From Actinomycetota bacterium (GTDB lineage: Bacteria; Actinomycetota; Thermoleophilia; Gaiellales; Gaiellaceae), in NCBI GenBank assembly GCA_020029625.1, contig JAIBJP010000011.1, positions 1-25,990 of the forward strand: DNA of 25,990 nt, written 5' to 3'. Below are positions 1 to 7,457 of the stretch, in pieces; position 1 is the first letter of the stretch, and every line of letters starts with the position of its first letter. The position numbers and the translations under genes were made by a program. Below the pieces are notes generated by a model. The model saw only the letters and a program-made list of their open reading frames with translations. It searched no databases and was not told the origin of the DNA.

Positions 1-172
1 GGGCGCCGGCCCGCATGTTTCCTTCGCTCTCGCCCGCGACGAAAGCAGTGACGGCACCGATGTGATCCGGATCGGTGGCGTGGCGCAGGCCGAGTAGGAC
101 CGCCACGAAGAGGACGATCGGCAAAGTCGCGCCGTCAGAGAGACCTGCGAGAAACTCGTCGAGTCCGCCCAT
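1..172 (-). CDS. NiCoT-type nickel/cobalt permease, N-terminal fragment
   Basis: Only the first 57 codons are in the window; the gene continues past the left edge. The ATG (complement of 170-172) lies 3 bases after the stop of the guanidine-hydrolase-like gene, so the two are surely co-transcribed. Residues 18-29 form a hydrophobic segment that ends in LGLRHATDPDHIGAV. This is a close match to the first signature helix of nickel/cobalt permeases (HoxN/NixA/UreH type, RHAxDxDHI), whose His and Asp residues bind the metal. I infer uptake of Ni(II) or Co(II) at the cytoplasmic membrane. Placement after a ureohydrolase of the nickel-dependent type suggests that it supplies nickel to that enzyme. 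A related UreH-like or TauE-like transporter cannot be excluded from this fragment. Confidence 0.8.
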   Translation of the reverse strand, partial: MGGLDEFLAGLSDGATLPIVLFVAVLLGLRHATDPDHIGAVTAFVAGESEGNMRAGA

Positions 173-175
173 CGC

Positions 176-1345
176 TCAGGCCGGCGTCGACTCGGGCGGC
201 TCCTGTGCCTGCTTTTCCGCGCGGTCCTGGTCGCGCCTCGCTCCCAGCTTGCCCTCGGCGACGAGCGTGCCGAGCACGTCCATCACCGCTCGGCAGGCGA
301 GTTGGGCTGTCATGTCGCTCACGTCGTAGGGTGGCGCGACCTCGACGACCTCCATGCCACAGATGCCCTCACGGGCAATCAGCCGCAAGAGCTTGAGCGC
401 TTCGCGCGGCAGGAGGCCGCCGGGCTCGGGCGAGCCGGTGCCGGGCACGAAGCCGGCGTCGACGCTGTCGATGTCGAAGGAGAGGAAGACTGCTTCCGCG
501 TCCTTCCAGGCGACCTCGAGGGCGACTTCCGCAGCCCGCTCGACGCCGACCTCCTCGATGTCGGTGATCGTGAGTACGGTTGTCCGGCGGTCGCGCGCGA
601 CCTTGACGCCCGGTCGTGACCCGTACCAGCCCCCGATGCCCATCTGGACCAGGTTGGCGGGCGGGGCGTTCTCGATGTTCGTGGCGTGGAACCACGGCGT
701 CGTGTGCATCCGCTCGTCCATGTCGCGCTCCTGGATGTCCAGGTGGCGGTCCAGGTGGATGATCCCGACGCGGCCGTCGATGTGAGGCGCGATCGCGCGA
801 ACGTCGGGGTAGCCGATCGAGTGATCGCCGCCCAAGACGACGGGGAAGACCCCCTCGCCGACGACCCACGAGACGGCGCGGTCGATCTGGTCGAAGCTCT
901 TTTCGATGTTGGAAGGGATGACGAAGACGTCGCCGAGGTCGACGAGGTCGAGCTCCTCCTCGAGGTCCACGGCCATGTCGACCGAGTACGAATCGTAGAG
1001 AGCCGAGATACGTCGGATCGCCTGCGGGCCGAAGCGGCACCCGGCGCGATAAGTCGTTCCCATGTCGAAGGGGGCGCCGAGAACGGCCACCTCGTGCTTG
1101 CCGACCTCGTGGACGTCTTCGAGGTAGGGAGCCTTCCGAAATGTGTTGATCCCGGCGAACGCAGGCTGCTGCCCGCGGGCGAAGGTTGAGATCGTCCGGT
1201 CGTTGACCGAGGGTGCTGCCTCGAGGCCGAGCTCGAGTCCGCGCTCGACCGCCTCCCGCTGCTTGCGGTCCGAGATGTCAGCCAGCCGACGCAGGTTGCG
1301 CGTGCCCCGAAACTGCCCGTCGTGCGGTTTGCCGTCTTCGGCCAT
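176..1345 (-). CDS. gdmH: Ureohydrolase, probable nickel-dependent guanidine hydrolase (GdmH)
   Basis: 389-residue arginase/agmatinase-fold enzyme. Metal-ligand motifs are GGDHS (172-176), DRHLD (199-203) and FDIDSVDAGFVPGTG (290-304), so the likely ligands are His175, Asp199, His201, Asp203, Asp291 and Asp293. Three things separate it from ordinary agmatinase. It has a long N-terminal extension of about 80 residues with STFARG and AGINTF motifs, DRHxD instead of the usual DAHxD, and a block reading DERMHTTPWFHATN. From memory these are hallmarks of cyanobacterial Sll1077-type guanidine hydrolase, which splits guanidine to ammonia and urea and needs nickel; its length is also about 390. An AGGAGG site 6 bases upstream fixes the ATG. 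The downstream nickel permease gene supports the nickel reading. Agmatinase or guanidinobutyrase is the conservative alternative. Confidence 0.85.
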   Translation of the reverse strand: MAEDGKPHDGQFRGTRNLRRLADISDRKQREAVERGLELGLEAAPSVNDRTISTFARGQQPAFAGINTFRKAPYLEDVHEVGKHEVAVLGAPFDMGTTYRAGCRFGPQAIRRISALYDSYSVDMAVDLEEELDLVDLGDVFVIPSNIEKSFDQIDRAVSWVVGEGVFPVVLGGDHSIGYPDVRAIAPHIDGRVGIIHLDRHLDIQERDMDERMHTTPWFHATNIENAPPANLVQMGIGGWYGSRPGVKVARDRRTTVLTITDIEEVGVERAAEVALEVAWKDAEAVFLSFDIDSVDAGFVPGTGSPEPGGLLPREALKLLRLIAREGICGMEVVEVAPPYDVSDMTAQLACRAVMDVLGTLVAEGKLGARRDQDRAEKQAQEPPESTPA

Positions 1346-1371
1346 GAGGCGCCTCCTGTGGGGGTTCGGCG

Positions 1372-1390
1372 TTGTCATAACAAGTTGACA
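1372..1390. promoter_or_regulatory. Overlapping inverted repeats, candidate operator
   Basis: Two interlocked inverted repeats lie in an unusually AT-rich patch: TTGT-4-ACAA (1372-1383) and TGTCA-8-TGACA (1373-1390). They cover the predicted -10 element of the guanidine hydrolase promoter, which is where a repressor would bind. The TTGT/ACAA half-sites recall sites of HutC-like GntR regulators, and such a regulator is encoded at 10015-10860, but the link is only a suggestion. Confidence 0.35.
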
Positions 1391-1402
1391 CACCAGACTC
1401 AA
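1374..1402 (-). promoter_or_regulatory. Probable promoter of the guanidine hydrolase-permease operon
   Basis: On the minus strand TTGAGT (1402-1397) and TATGAC (1379-1374) are separated by exactly 17 bases, each matching 4 of 6 sigma-70-type consensus positions. Transcription would begin near 1367, giving a leader of only about 22 bases that carries the AGGAGG site. Such a short leader leaves no room for a guanidine riboswitch, so control is more likely by a DNA-binding protein. Confidence 0.45.
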
Positions 1403-1442
1403 GGGTCCGGCGGCGATTTCCCAGGACACTCGCGGGAGACTC

Positions 1443-1475
1443 TTGATTTTCGCGCCCAATGCGACGTATCGTTGC
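1443..1475 (+). promoter_or_regulatory. Possible promoter and inverted repeat ahead of the glutamine synthetase operon
   Basis: TTGATT (1443-1448) and TATCGT (1467-1472) lie 18 bases apart and could be a weak promoter for the rightward operon. The -10 sits inside an inverted repeat, GCGACG-TAT-CGTTGC (1461-1475, one G:T pair if read as RNA), which could be an operator or a hairpin. A second TTGACA at 1385-1390 has no recognisable -10 at the right distance. Confidence 0.3.
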
Positions 1476-1526
1476 CCTGACTTCCGTCCGGGTGCCGCCG
1501 TATCCGGAGGAGAGGAGCTACCAGGA

Positions 1527-2906
1527 ATGGCTGTACAGACAAGCATTCCCGTGCTGGCGGAGGATAGGCCCGAGTACGCGGCGAAGCGGGACGAGCTTCG
1601 CGCCGCAGGCATCCGCTACGTGCTCGCGGCCTATACGGACGTACACGGGGTGGGGAAGGCCAAGGCGGTACCGATCGACCACTTCACGTCGATGATGCGC
1701 GGCTCGGAACTCTTCACGGGCGCGGCGCTCGACGGGCTCGGCCAGGAGCCGAGCGACGACGAGCTCTCGGTCCGCCCCGATCTCGAGCGGGTGCTCGAGC
1801 TCCCGTGGCGTCCCGGCGTCGCCTGGGCGCCCGGATCGCTCTACTACCACAACGAGCCGTGGCCAATGTGCAGCCGGGTCGTCCTGCAGCGCGCCGTCGA
1901 CCATGCCGCGCAACTCGGCTTCACCTTCAACCTGGGGATCGAGACTGAGTTCTATCTAGTGCGCCGCGAGAACGGCTCCGTCGTGCCGGCGAACCAGCGG
2001 GACGTCCTCGCCAAGGCCGCCTACGACATCGTCGACCTGCTCGACAACTTGCCTTTCCTTGACGAGATGATCGGCTACATGAACGTCCTCGGCTGGGACG
2101 TCCACTCCTTCGACCACGAGGACTCCAACTCGCAGTTCGAGTTCGACTTCTCCTACACGGACGTCATGAGCATGGCCGACCGGCAGACCCTCTGGCGAAT
2201 GATGATGAAGGAGACCGCGCGCAAGCACGGGTTCGACGTGACCTTCATGCCGAAGCCGTATGCCAACCGGACCGGTACGGGCGCCCACTTCAACATGTCC
2301 CTCGCGGACACCTCGGGGGAGAACGCGTTCGCGGATCCGGACGACCCCCGCGAAGCCAGCGTCTCGACGCTCGCCTACCAGTTCATCGCGGGCGTCCTCC
2401 GCCACGCGCCCGCGCTCACCGCGATCGCCTGCCCGACTGTCAACTCGTACAAGCGTCTCGTGAAGACGGGCTCGATGACAGGCTTCACCTGGGCGCCGAT
2501 CTTCCGCTCCTACGGGCGAAACAACCGCACGCACATGCTCCGCATCCCGCTCACGAGCCCGCGGGTCGAAAGCCGCGCGGTCGACGCCACCTGCAACACG
2601 TACCTGTCCGCGGCCGCGTACCTCCAGGCGGGCCTCGAGGGCATCGAGCAGGAGCTCGACCCGGGCGATCCGTTACCGCAGAACATGTATCTCCTGAACG
2701 ACGACAAGCTCCGCGAGCTCGGCGTCGGTACCCTGCCGCGAACGCTTCTGGAGGCGGTCGAGGCGTTCGAGAGCGACCCGCTGATGGCCCAGGTCTTCGG
2801 CGACGATCTCCATCGCTCGTACGTCGAGCTGAAGAGCGACGAGTGGTGGGACTACCACAACGAGATCTCGCCTTGGGAGATCGACCGCTACCTGACCTTC
2901 TTTTGA
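1527..2906 (+). CDS. glnT: Type III glutamine synthetase (GlnT-like glutamate-ammonia ligase)
   Basis: 459 residues. ATP-dependent joining of ammonia (or possibly a small amine) to glutamate in the cytoplasm. Glutamine synthetase motifs are in order: an N-terminal beta-grasp region, IETEFYLV with metal-binding Glu139 and Glu141, SNSQFEFDF, the GTGAHFNMS metal/substrate block, the NSYKRLV loop and RIP...ESRAVDATCN near the C-terminus. The end WEIDRYLTFF is typical of the GlnT group first described in rhizobia, rather than of housekeeping GlnA; I see no clear adenylylation motif. The chosen ATG has AGAGGAG 9 bases upstream. It heads an eight-gene operon and lies back to back with the guanidine hydrolase, whose ammonia it could assimilate. 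gamma-Glutamylmethylamide synthetase is a related alternative. Confidence 0.88.
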   Translation: MAVQTSIPVLAEDRPEYAAKRDELRAAGIRYVLAAYTDVHGVGKAKAVPIDHFTSMMRGSELFTGAALDGLGQEPSDDELSVRPDLERVLELPWRPGVAWAPGSLYYHNEPWPMCSRVVLQRAVDHAAQLGFTFNLGIETEFYLVRRENGSVVPANQRDVLAKAAYDIVDLLDNLPFLDEMIGYMNVLGWDVHSFDHEDSNSQFEFDFSYTDVMSMADRQTLWRMMMKETARKHGFDVTFMPKPYANRTGTGAHFNMSLADTSGENAFADPDDPREASVSTLAYQFIAGVLRHAPALTAIACPTVNSYKRLVKTGSMTGFTWAPIFRSYGRNNRTHMLRIPLTSPRVESRAVDATCNTYLSAAAYLQAGLEGIEQELDPGDPLPQNMYLLNDDKLRELGVGTLPRTLLEAVEAFESDPLMAQVFGDDLHRSYVELKSDEWWDYHNEISPWEIDRYLTFF

Positions 2907-3875
2907 ATGTTCCGCAAGCGCGACTCAAGCGGCGAGCTCGCAATCTTTTTCGCCACAGACCTCCACGGCTCGAACGTGTGCTTCAAGAAGTTCGTCAACG
3001 CGGGGAAGTTCTACGGGGCGAGCGTCCTGATTCTGGGCGGGGACGTGACGGGCAAGATGCTGGTGCCGATCGCGCGGCAAAAAGACGGCTCCTTTCTGGC
3101 GTCGTCCGCCGGCAAGGACCTGAGGCTGGAGGGCGAGGAAGCAGCCGCGCTCGAGCAGCAGGTGTCGGACATGGGCTTCTATCCGAAGGTCATGTCCGAG
3201 GAGGAGTTCCAGGCGCTTCGCGACGATCCCGAAGGGCAGGAGACGCTCTTCCACGAGCTCATCCGCGAGCGGCTCGAGGAGTGGATCGAGTACGCGCGTC
3301 CCCGGCTCGCTGAGCAGGGCGTCAAGTGCTTCGCGGCGCCCGGCAACGACGACGCATTCTTCATCGACGAGCTGCTCGCCGACTCGGGTGCGATCGAGCT
3401 CCTGGAGGGGCGCGTCGTGGAGGTGGACGGCATCGAGATGCTCACCACGGGCTGGTCGAACGAGACGCCGTGGAAGACCGAGCGCGAGACGTCCGAAAGC
3501 GAGCTTCGGGCGATGATCATGGAGATGATCGACCGGCTGGAGCGACCGGAGAACGCGATCTTCAACATCCACGTGCCGCCGCACGCGACTGCGCTCGACC
3601 AGTGCCCCAAGCTGGACGAGAACCTCAGGCCGGTCTCGAGCGGCGGCAACCCGGTAATGACCTCGGCAGGTTCGACCGCGGTGCGCGAGCTGATCGAGGC
3701 CCACCAGCCCCTGCTCGGGCTGCACGGGCACATCCACGAAGGTCGCGGGATCGCGCGCATCGACCGAACGGTGTGCGTCAACCCGGGCTCCAACTACAGC
3801 GAGGGCGTGCTCAACGGCTCGCTGATTCGACTCAGGCAAGGAGAGGTGCGCGACGTGCACCTCACTCAGGGCTAA
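2907..3875 (+). CDS. Calcineurin-like metallophosphoesterase
   Basis: 322 residues, starting on the base after the glutamine synthetase stop codon, so translation is probably coupled. Motifs of the dinuclear metallophosphatase fold are clear: TDLHG (Asp18, His20), GGDVTG (Asp46), GNDD (146-149, a variant of the common GNHD/E), IHVPPH, and GHIH (274-277), followed by NPGSNYSEG. There is no signal peptide, so the enzyme is cytoplasmic. An insertion between the second and third motifs (about residues 60-140) is rich in acidic residues and carries no familiar domain. The substrate is unknown; the family hydrolyses phosphomonoesters, nucleotides and cyclic nucleotides. Its place between a glutamine synthetase and a permease suggests a role in the same nitrogen pathway, but nothing in the sequence names the substrate. 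Confidence 0.85.
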   Translation: MFRKRDSSGELAIFFATDLHGSNVCFKKFVNAGKFYGASVLILGGDVTGKMLVPIARQKDGSFLASSAGKDLRLEGEEAAALEQQVSDMGFYPKVMSEEEFQALRDDPEGQETLFHELIRERLEEWIEYARPRLAEQGVKCFAAPGNDDAFFIDELLADSGAIELLEGRVVEVDGIEMLTTGWSNETPWKTERETSESELRAMIMEMIDRLERPENAIFNIHVPPHATALDQCPKLDENLRPVSSGGNPVMTSAGSTAVRELIEAHQPLLGLHGHIHEGRGIARIDRTVCVNPGSNYSEGVLNGSLIRLRQGEVRDVHLTQG

Positions 3876-3887
3876 CGAGGAGGGAGC

Positions 3888-5501
3888 ATGGCGACGCCAG
3901 CAGGTGAACGTGTTTTTCTCAGGAAGGCTTCGGGCCTCATCAAGTCGGCTTCGAACACCGACGTCCTGATCTACGACCTCGGGCTCGTCTCGATCGGTCT
4001 CGGGCTTGGGTTCCTGCTCTTCTACGGCCCCGCGGTCTACCTCGGCGGGAGCCTCTACGTGGGGACTCTCATCGCCGGCGGGGCGATGTTGCTCGTCGGG
4101 CTCGGGATGCTCGCGTGGACGATCACGATCCCGCGATCCGGCGGCATCTACAACTTCGGTACGAGGAGCATGTGGCCGCCCCTGGCGTTCACGCTCAGCT
4201 TCGTCGAGGTGACCGCGTGGCTCTTCTACGGCTCGTTCGGAGCGGTTTACCTCGCCCAGCTGGGAATCGCGCCCTCCGTGACGGCGATCGGCATCATCAC
4301 GGACAAGCCGGGAATCGAGAGCTTCGGCGCCGACCTCGCCGGCAAGTGGGGGACCTTCCTCATCGGGTCGGGCGCGCTGATCGTCGGCGCGATCATCCTC
4401 GCGAGTGGCATGCGACGTTTTTTCTTCACCCAGAAGGTGATGTTCTCGATCGCGGTCCTGGGGACCCTCGTCTTCATCGGGTCGCTCCTCTTCACCTCCA
4501 GGGCCGACTTCGTGTCCAATTGGAACAGCGTCATGGGCGACCGGCTGGACGTCGGTGACGACGCGTACAACGGGGTCATCCAGGCGGCCACGCAGGCCGG
4601 CTGGTCCGACCCTGGCTTCGACTGGAAACAGACGCTCTACCTCTCCAACTGGGCGTTCCTGCCGCTGATCGGCGCCGCGTTCTCGATCTCGATCGGCGGC
4701 GAGATCAAGCAGGTCGGCCGGGGACAGACGCTCGGCATCATCGGCGCGATCGTCGCCTCGGTCATCGTCTGGATCATCTCGATCGCCCTCGTCTTCAGGA
4801 CGATGGGCAAGGACTTCCTGGGCGCAGTGACCTACTCGAGCCTGAACGGCGTCGAGGGGGCGGCAACCCCGGTGACCCCGTTCCCGACGCTGCTCACGGG
4901 TCTCGGCACCAGCTCTGTCACCCTGACGATCCTGATCGCACTCGGGTTCATCGGCTGGATCTGGCTCTGGGTCCCGACGCAGATCCTCTACCCGACTCGG
5001 GCGATCGTGGCCTGGTCGCTCGACCGTGTCGCCCCTGACAAGCTCGGCACCGTGAGCGAGCGTACTCACACGCCGATCCCGGCCATCCTGCTCTGCCTCG
5101 CGGGCGGGATCACCTTCGTCGGGATGCTCTCCTTCACGAGCTTCTTCCAGCTCGTCATCTTCATCGAGGTCGCGGTGCTCGCTTGGGCGATCGTCCTGCT
5201 CGCGGGGGTGTTTTTCCCCTACCGACGGCCGGACATCTACAACAAGAGCCCGCTGGCCAACATGAAGGTCGCCGGGCTCCCGGTCATGAGCGTCGCGTGC
5301 GCGCTGGGCGCGGCCGCGGCATTTTTCTACTTCTTCAACCTCTTCTTCGACGAATTCGCCGCCGGGCATGCCCGCCACAGCCTGTCCGTGCTGATCGGCT
5401 GGTTCGTCGGCTCGTTCGTCATCTACTGGATCATGTGGTTCATCCGCCGCAGGCAGGGCGTCAATGTCGACCTCGCGTTCAAGGAGATCCCGATCGAGTG
5501 A
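3888..5501 (+). CDS. APC-family amino acid/polyamine permease
   Basis: 537 residues with about 12-13 hydrophobic membrane segments. The N-terminal half carries SGGIYNF (84-90), the equivalent of the SGG-Y signature in helix 2-3 of amino acid-polyamine-organocation carriers, and the tail ends in a basic RRRQG segment facing the cytoplasm. It is probably a proton- or sodium-coupled importer of an amino acid, polyamine or other cationic nitrogen compound. Strong AGGAGG lies just ahead of the ATG, 12 bases after the phosphoesterase gene. Because it is divergent from the guanidine hydrolase, a guanidino compound is an attractive substrate guess, but guanidine carriers known to me are mostly ABC or SMR types. 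The last codons overlap the next gene (GTGA). Confidence 0.85.
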   Translation: MATPAGERVFLRKASGLIKSASNTDVLIYDLGLVSIGLGLGFLLFYGPAVYLGGSLYVGTLIAGGAMLLVGLGMLAWTITIPRSGGIYNFGTRSMWPPLAFTLSFVEVTAWLFYGSFGAVYLAQLGIAPSVTAIGIITDKPGIESFGADLAGKWGTFLIGSGALIVGAIILASGMRRFFFTQKVMFSIAVLGTLVFIGSLLFTSRADFVSNWNSVMGDRLDVGDDAYNGVIQAATQAGWSDPGFDWKQTLYLSNWAFLPLIGAAFSISIGGEIKQVGRGQTLGIIGAIVASVIVWIISIALVFRTMGKDFLGAVTYSSLNGVEGAATPVTPFPTLLTGLGTSSVTLTILIALGFIGWIWLWVPTQILYPTRAIVAWSLDRVAPDKLGTVSERTHTPIPAILLCLAGGITFVGMLSFTSFFQLVIFIEVAVLAWAIVLLAGVFFPYRRPDIYNKSPLANMKVAGLPVMSVACALGAAAAFFYFFNLFFDEFAAGHARHSLSVLIGWFVGSFVIYWIMWFIRRRQGVNVDLAFKEIPIE

Positions 5502-6199
5502 GCGCGCGCGTGAGCCTCGGAGATCCGCTGCCGGACTTCGTTCTGCCCGACCTCGAGGGTCGAACGTGGACCAGGGCGGATCTCCTCGGCTCGCCGTCCG
5601 TCGTCTTCTGCTTCGCGACCTGGTGAACATGTCGCGAGCAGCTGCCCGGGTGGCAGCGGGGCTGGGAGGACCGGGGGCGGAGCTTTCGCCTCCTTGCCGT
5701 TGCTCAGGACGTCCAGGGTGAGGAGCGGGTCCGGCCCGTGGTCGAGGAGCGGCACGTGAGCTTCCCTGTCCTGGTCGACCGTGCGAGCGACCTTGCCCGG
5801 GTGCTCGGATTTCGCATCGTTCCGAGCGGGTTCTTCGTCGACTCCGAGGGGATCGTCCGCTACCGGCACGTGCACGACTTCGACGTCGCAGACCCTCGCG
5901 TGCGCTGGAATCTAGAGCGGTTCCTCGCCGGCGAGGCGACCCAGCCTCCCGACTCGGAAGGAACCATGGATCCGGGAGCCCTCGAGCGCTTCGCGGAAGG
6001 ATTTGCCCTCTACGCCGATGGGCAGGAAGAGGAGGCGATTGCCGTCTGGCGGGCAGCCCTCGACCTCGACCCGGACAACTTCGTCATTCGCTCGCAGATC
6101 TGGGCCGCTGAGCACCCCGAGCACTTCTGGCCGGCCGTCGACCGCGAATGGCAAGAGCTCCAGCTCCTCAAGGAGGGCTATGACAAGCCGCTCCCCTGA
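5498..6199 (+). CDS. Thioredoxin-fold redoxin with in-frame TGA: candidate selenoprotein
   Basis: The reading frame runs from GTG 5498 (AAGGAG 11 bases upstream; overlaps the permease stop) to 6199, broken only by one TGA at 5624-5626. If this is read as selenocysteine the product has 233 residues. Residues 1-40 (LGDPLPDFVLPDLEG...) are an AhpC/TlpA N-terminus. The motif is then FATW-Sec43-T-C45-REQLP, where Sec stands about where the first Cys of the usual WCxxCRxxLP would be, although the spacing is one residue shorter. Both halves are plainly one fold: LLAVAQD, FPVLVD and the cis-Pro-like VPSGFFVD follow. Residues 150-233 contain a TPR-like helix pair (GQEEEAIAVWRAALDLDPDN). A nonsense mutation or base-call error is the alternative; no Sec machinery is in the window. 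Confidence 0.7.
5624..5657 (+). promoter_or_regulatory. SECIS-like hairpin downstream of in-frame TGA
   Basis: A perfect 6-bp stem GCTGCC/GGCAGC (5641-5646 with 5652-5657) closes a CGGGT loop. The loop starts 20 bases after the TGA and has G among its first two bases. From memory, bacterial SECIS elements need an apical loop roughly 16-37 bases after UGA with a guanosine at loop position 1 or 2, so this fits. The surrounding DNA is GC-rich, where short hairpins arise by chance. Confidence 0.5.
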
Positions 6200-7457
6200 C
6201 GCGGTGGCCCAGCAAGGCGGTCTCCGCGAGCAGGCGAACGCCGAGGCCCTCGAGCGCCTGTGGGCGGCCGAGCCCGTGCTCGTGGACGTTCGCCCCGCAA
6301 TCGAGGTGGTCCCCGGCCTCACCCCGGCGACCGTTCTCACCTCGGGCGCGCCGCTTTCCTGGGAGGAGTACTTCGGCGGCCAGCGTTCCGGCGTGATCGG
6401 GGGGGCGCTGTTCGAGGGCCTGGCTCAGGACGCCGAGGAGGCGGACGAGCGGATCCGCACCGGGCGCATCCGCGTGGCGACCTGTCACGAGCACGGTTGC
6501 ATCGGGTCGCTGGCAGGCATCTACACAGCCTCGATGCCGGTCTTCGTCGTCGAGAACGCGAAGGGCGGGAACCGGGCCTTCTGCAACCTCTTCGAGGGCC
6601 CCTCGCCGGCGCGGCTGAACTACGGCGTCTACAACGAGGCGGTTCGGGAGAGCCTCGGGTTCATCGCCGAAGTCGTCGGGCCGGTGCTCGGCGAGGCGGT
6701 GCGGGCAGCGGGCGGGGTTCCCCTGCGCCCGATCGTCCGCCGCGCTCTCCACATGGGCGACGAGCTCCACAGTCGGAACACCGCCGCGACGCTTTTATTC
6801 ACCCGCGAGCTCTTTCCCGCGTTGCTCGATCTCGCCGCCGAGGGGGGCGACGACGTGCGGCGAACGCTCGAGTACTTGAGCTCGAGCGACTACTTCTTCC
6901 TGCGCCTCTCGATGGCCTCCTCGAAGGCGACCGCCGATGCGGCCCACGGCGTGGAGGGCTCGAGCATCGTGAGCGCCATGACCTTCAACTGCCGCAATTT
7001 CTCCATCAGGGTCAGCGGACTCGGAGACACGTGGCTCGAAGCGCCGATGCCGACTATGGAGCCGAAGCTCTTCGACGGCTATACCAAGGAAGACGTCGAG
7101 TACATGGGCGGCGAGAGCGTCATCAACGAGACAGTCGGGCTGGGCGGGTTCGCCCAGGCGGCCGCGTTCCCCCTGCAGGAATATCAGGGCGGCTCGGCGG
7201 AGCGTATGGTGGAGACGAACCTCGAGATGTACGAGATCACGGCGGGCGAGCACCCGGAGTTCAAGATCCCCTTCTTCGGCTTCCGCGGAGTGCCGAGCGG
7301 CATCGACGCCTACCGGGTGGTCGAGACGGGCATCACTCCGGCCATGGACATCGGCGTGGCCGGACGCGGCGGCGGTCAGATCGGCGCCGGGACGCTTCGC
7401 GCGCCGCTCGCCTGCTTCGAGCAGGCCGTGGACGAGCACCGACGGAGGTATCCGTAG
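6180..7457 (+). CDS. DUF1116 protein (YahG/YlbE/AllG-like)
   Basis: 425 residues. The protein matches the DUF1116 family throughout: an N-terminal Rossmann-like region, an AxHMGDELHSRNTAATLL block at 189-206, SSDYFFLRLSMASSK, and FSIRVSGLGDTW near 275-285. The family includes E. coli YahG and YlbE/AllG. The latter has been linked to oxamate carbamoyltransferase of anaerobic allantoin use, together with FdrA/AllF and AllH. No FdrA or AllH partner is visible here. The ATG overlaps the redoxin gene by 20 bases with AAGGAGG very close (3-base spacing); GTG 6204, just after the redoxin stop, is a possible alternative start. In a nitrogen operon a carbamoyl-transfer role is conceivable, but the activity of a stand-alone member is unknown. 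Confidence 0.8.
   Translation: MTSRSPDAVAQQGGLREQANAEALERLWAAEPVLVDVRPAIEVVPGLTPATVLTSGAPLSWEEYFGGQRSGVIGGALFEGLAQDAEEADERIRTGRIRVATCHEHGCIGSLAGIYTASMPVFVVENAKGGNRAFCNLFEGPSPARLNYGVYNEAVRESLGFIAEVVGPVLGEAVRAAGGVPLRPIVRRALHMGDELHSRNTAATLLFTRELFPALLDLAAEGGDDVRRTLEYLSSSDYFFLRLSMASSKATADAAHGVEGSSIVSAMTFNCRNFSIRVSGLGDTWLEAPMPTMEPKLFDGYTKEDVEYMGGESVINETVGLGGFAQAAAFPLQEYQGGSAERMVETNLEMYEITAGEHPEFKIPFFGFRGVPSGIDAYRVVETGITPAMDIGVAGRGGGQIGAGTLRAPLACFEQAVDEHRRRYP

Noticed and set aside
1346..1526. Possible guanidine-I riboswitch, suggested by GGGTCCGGCGG and GGGAGAC around 1403-1440
   Set aside because: The conserved GGGA-UAAAA-GCCC core and the pairing needed are missing, and the predicted leader on the hydrolase side is too short. 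Neither strand shows twin ACGR-loop hairpins.
2925..5630. A 901-codon open frame on the minus strand
   Set aside because: It lies opposite the phosphoesterase and permease genes, is extremely rich in Arg, Asp, Glu and His without any domain, and is a typical shadow frame of high-GC coding DNA.
5629..5721. Separate small frame starting at ATG 5629, as if the redoxin were two genes
   Set aside because: It is in another phase and has no similarity; the redoxin frame itself continues unbroken after the TGA, which fits one protein read through as selenocysteine or carrying one nonsense change.
6260..7456. Upstream extension of the nucleotidyltransferase frame to 6260
   Set aside because: The extra residues are an arginine/glycine-rich shadow of DUF1116. 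GTG 7457 with GGAGG at the right distance is the real start.
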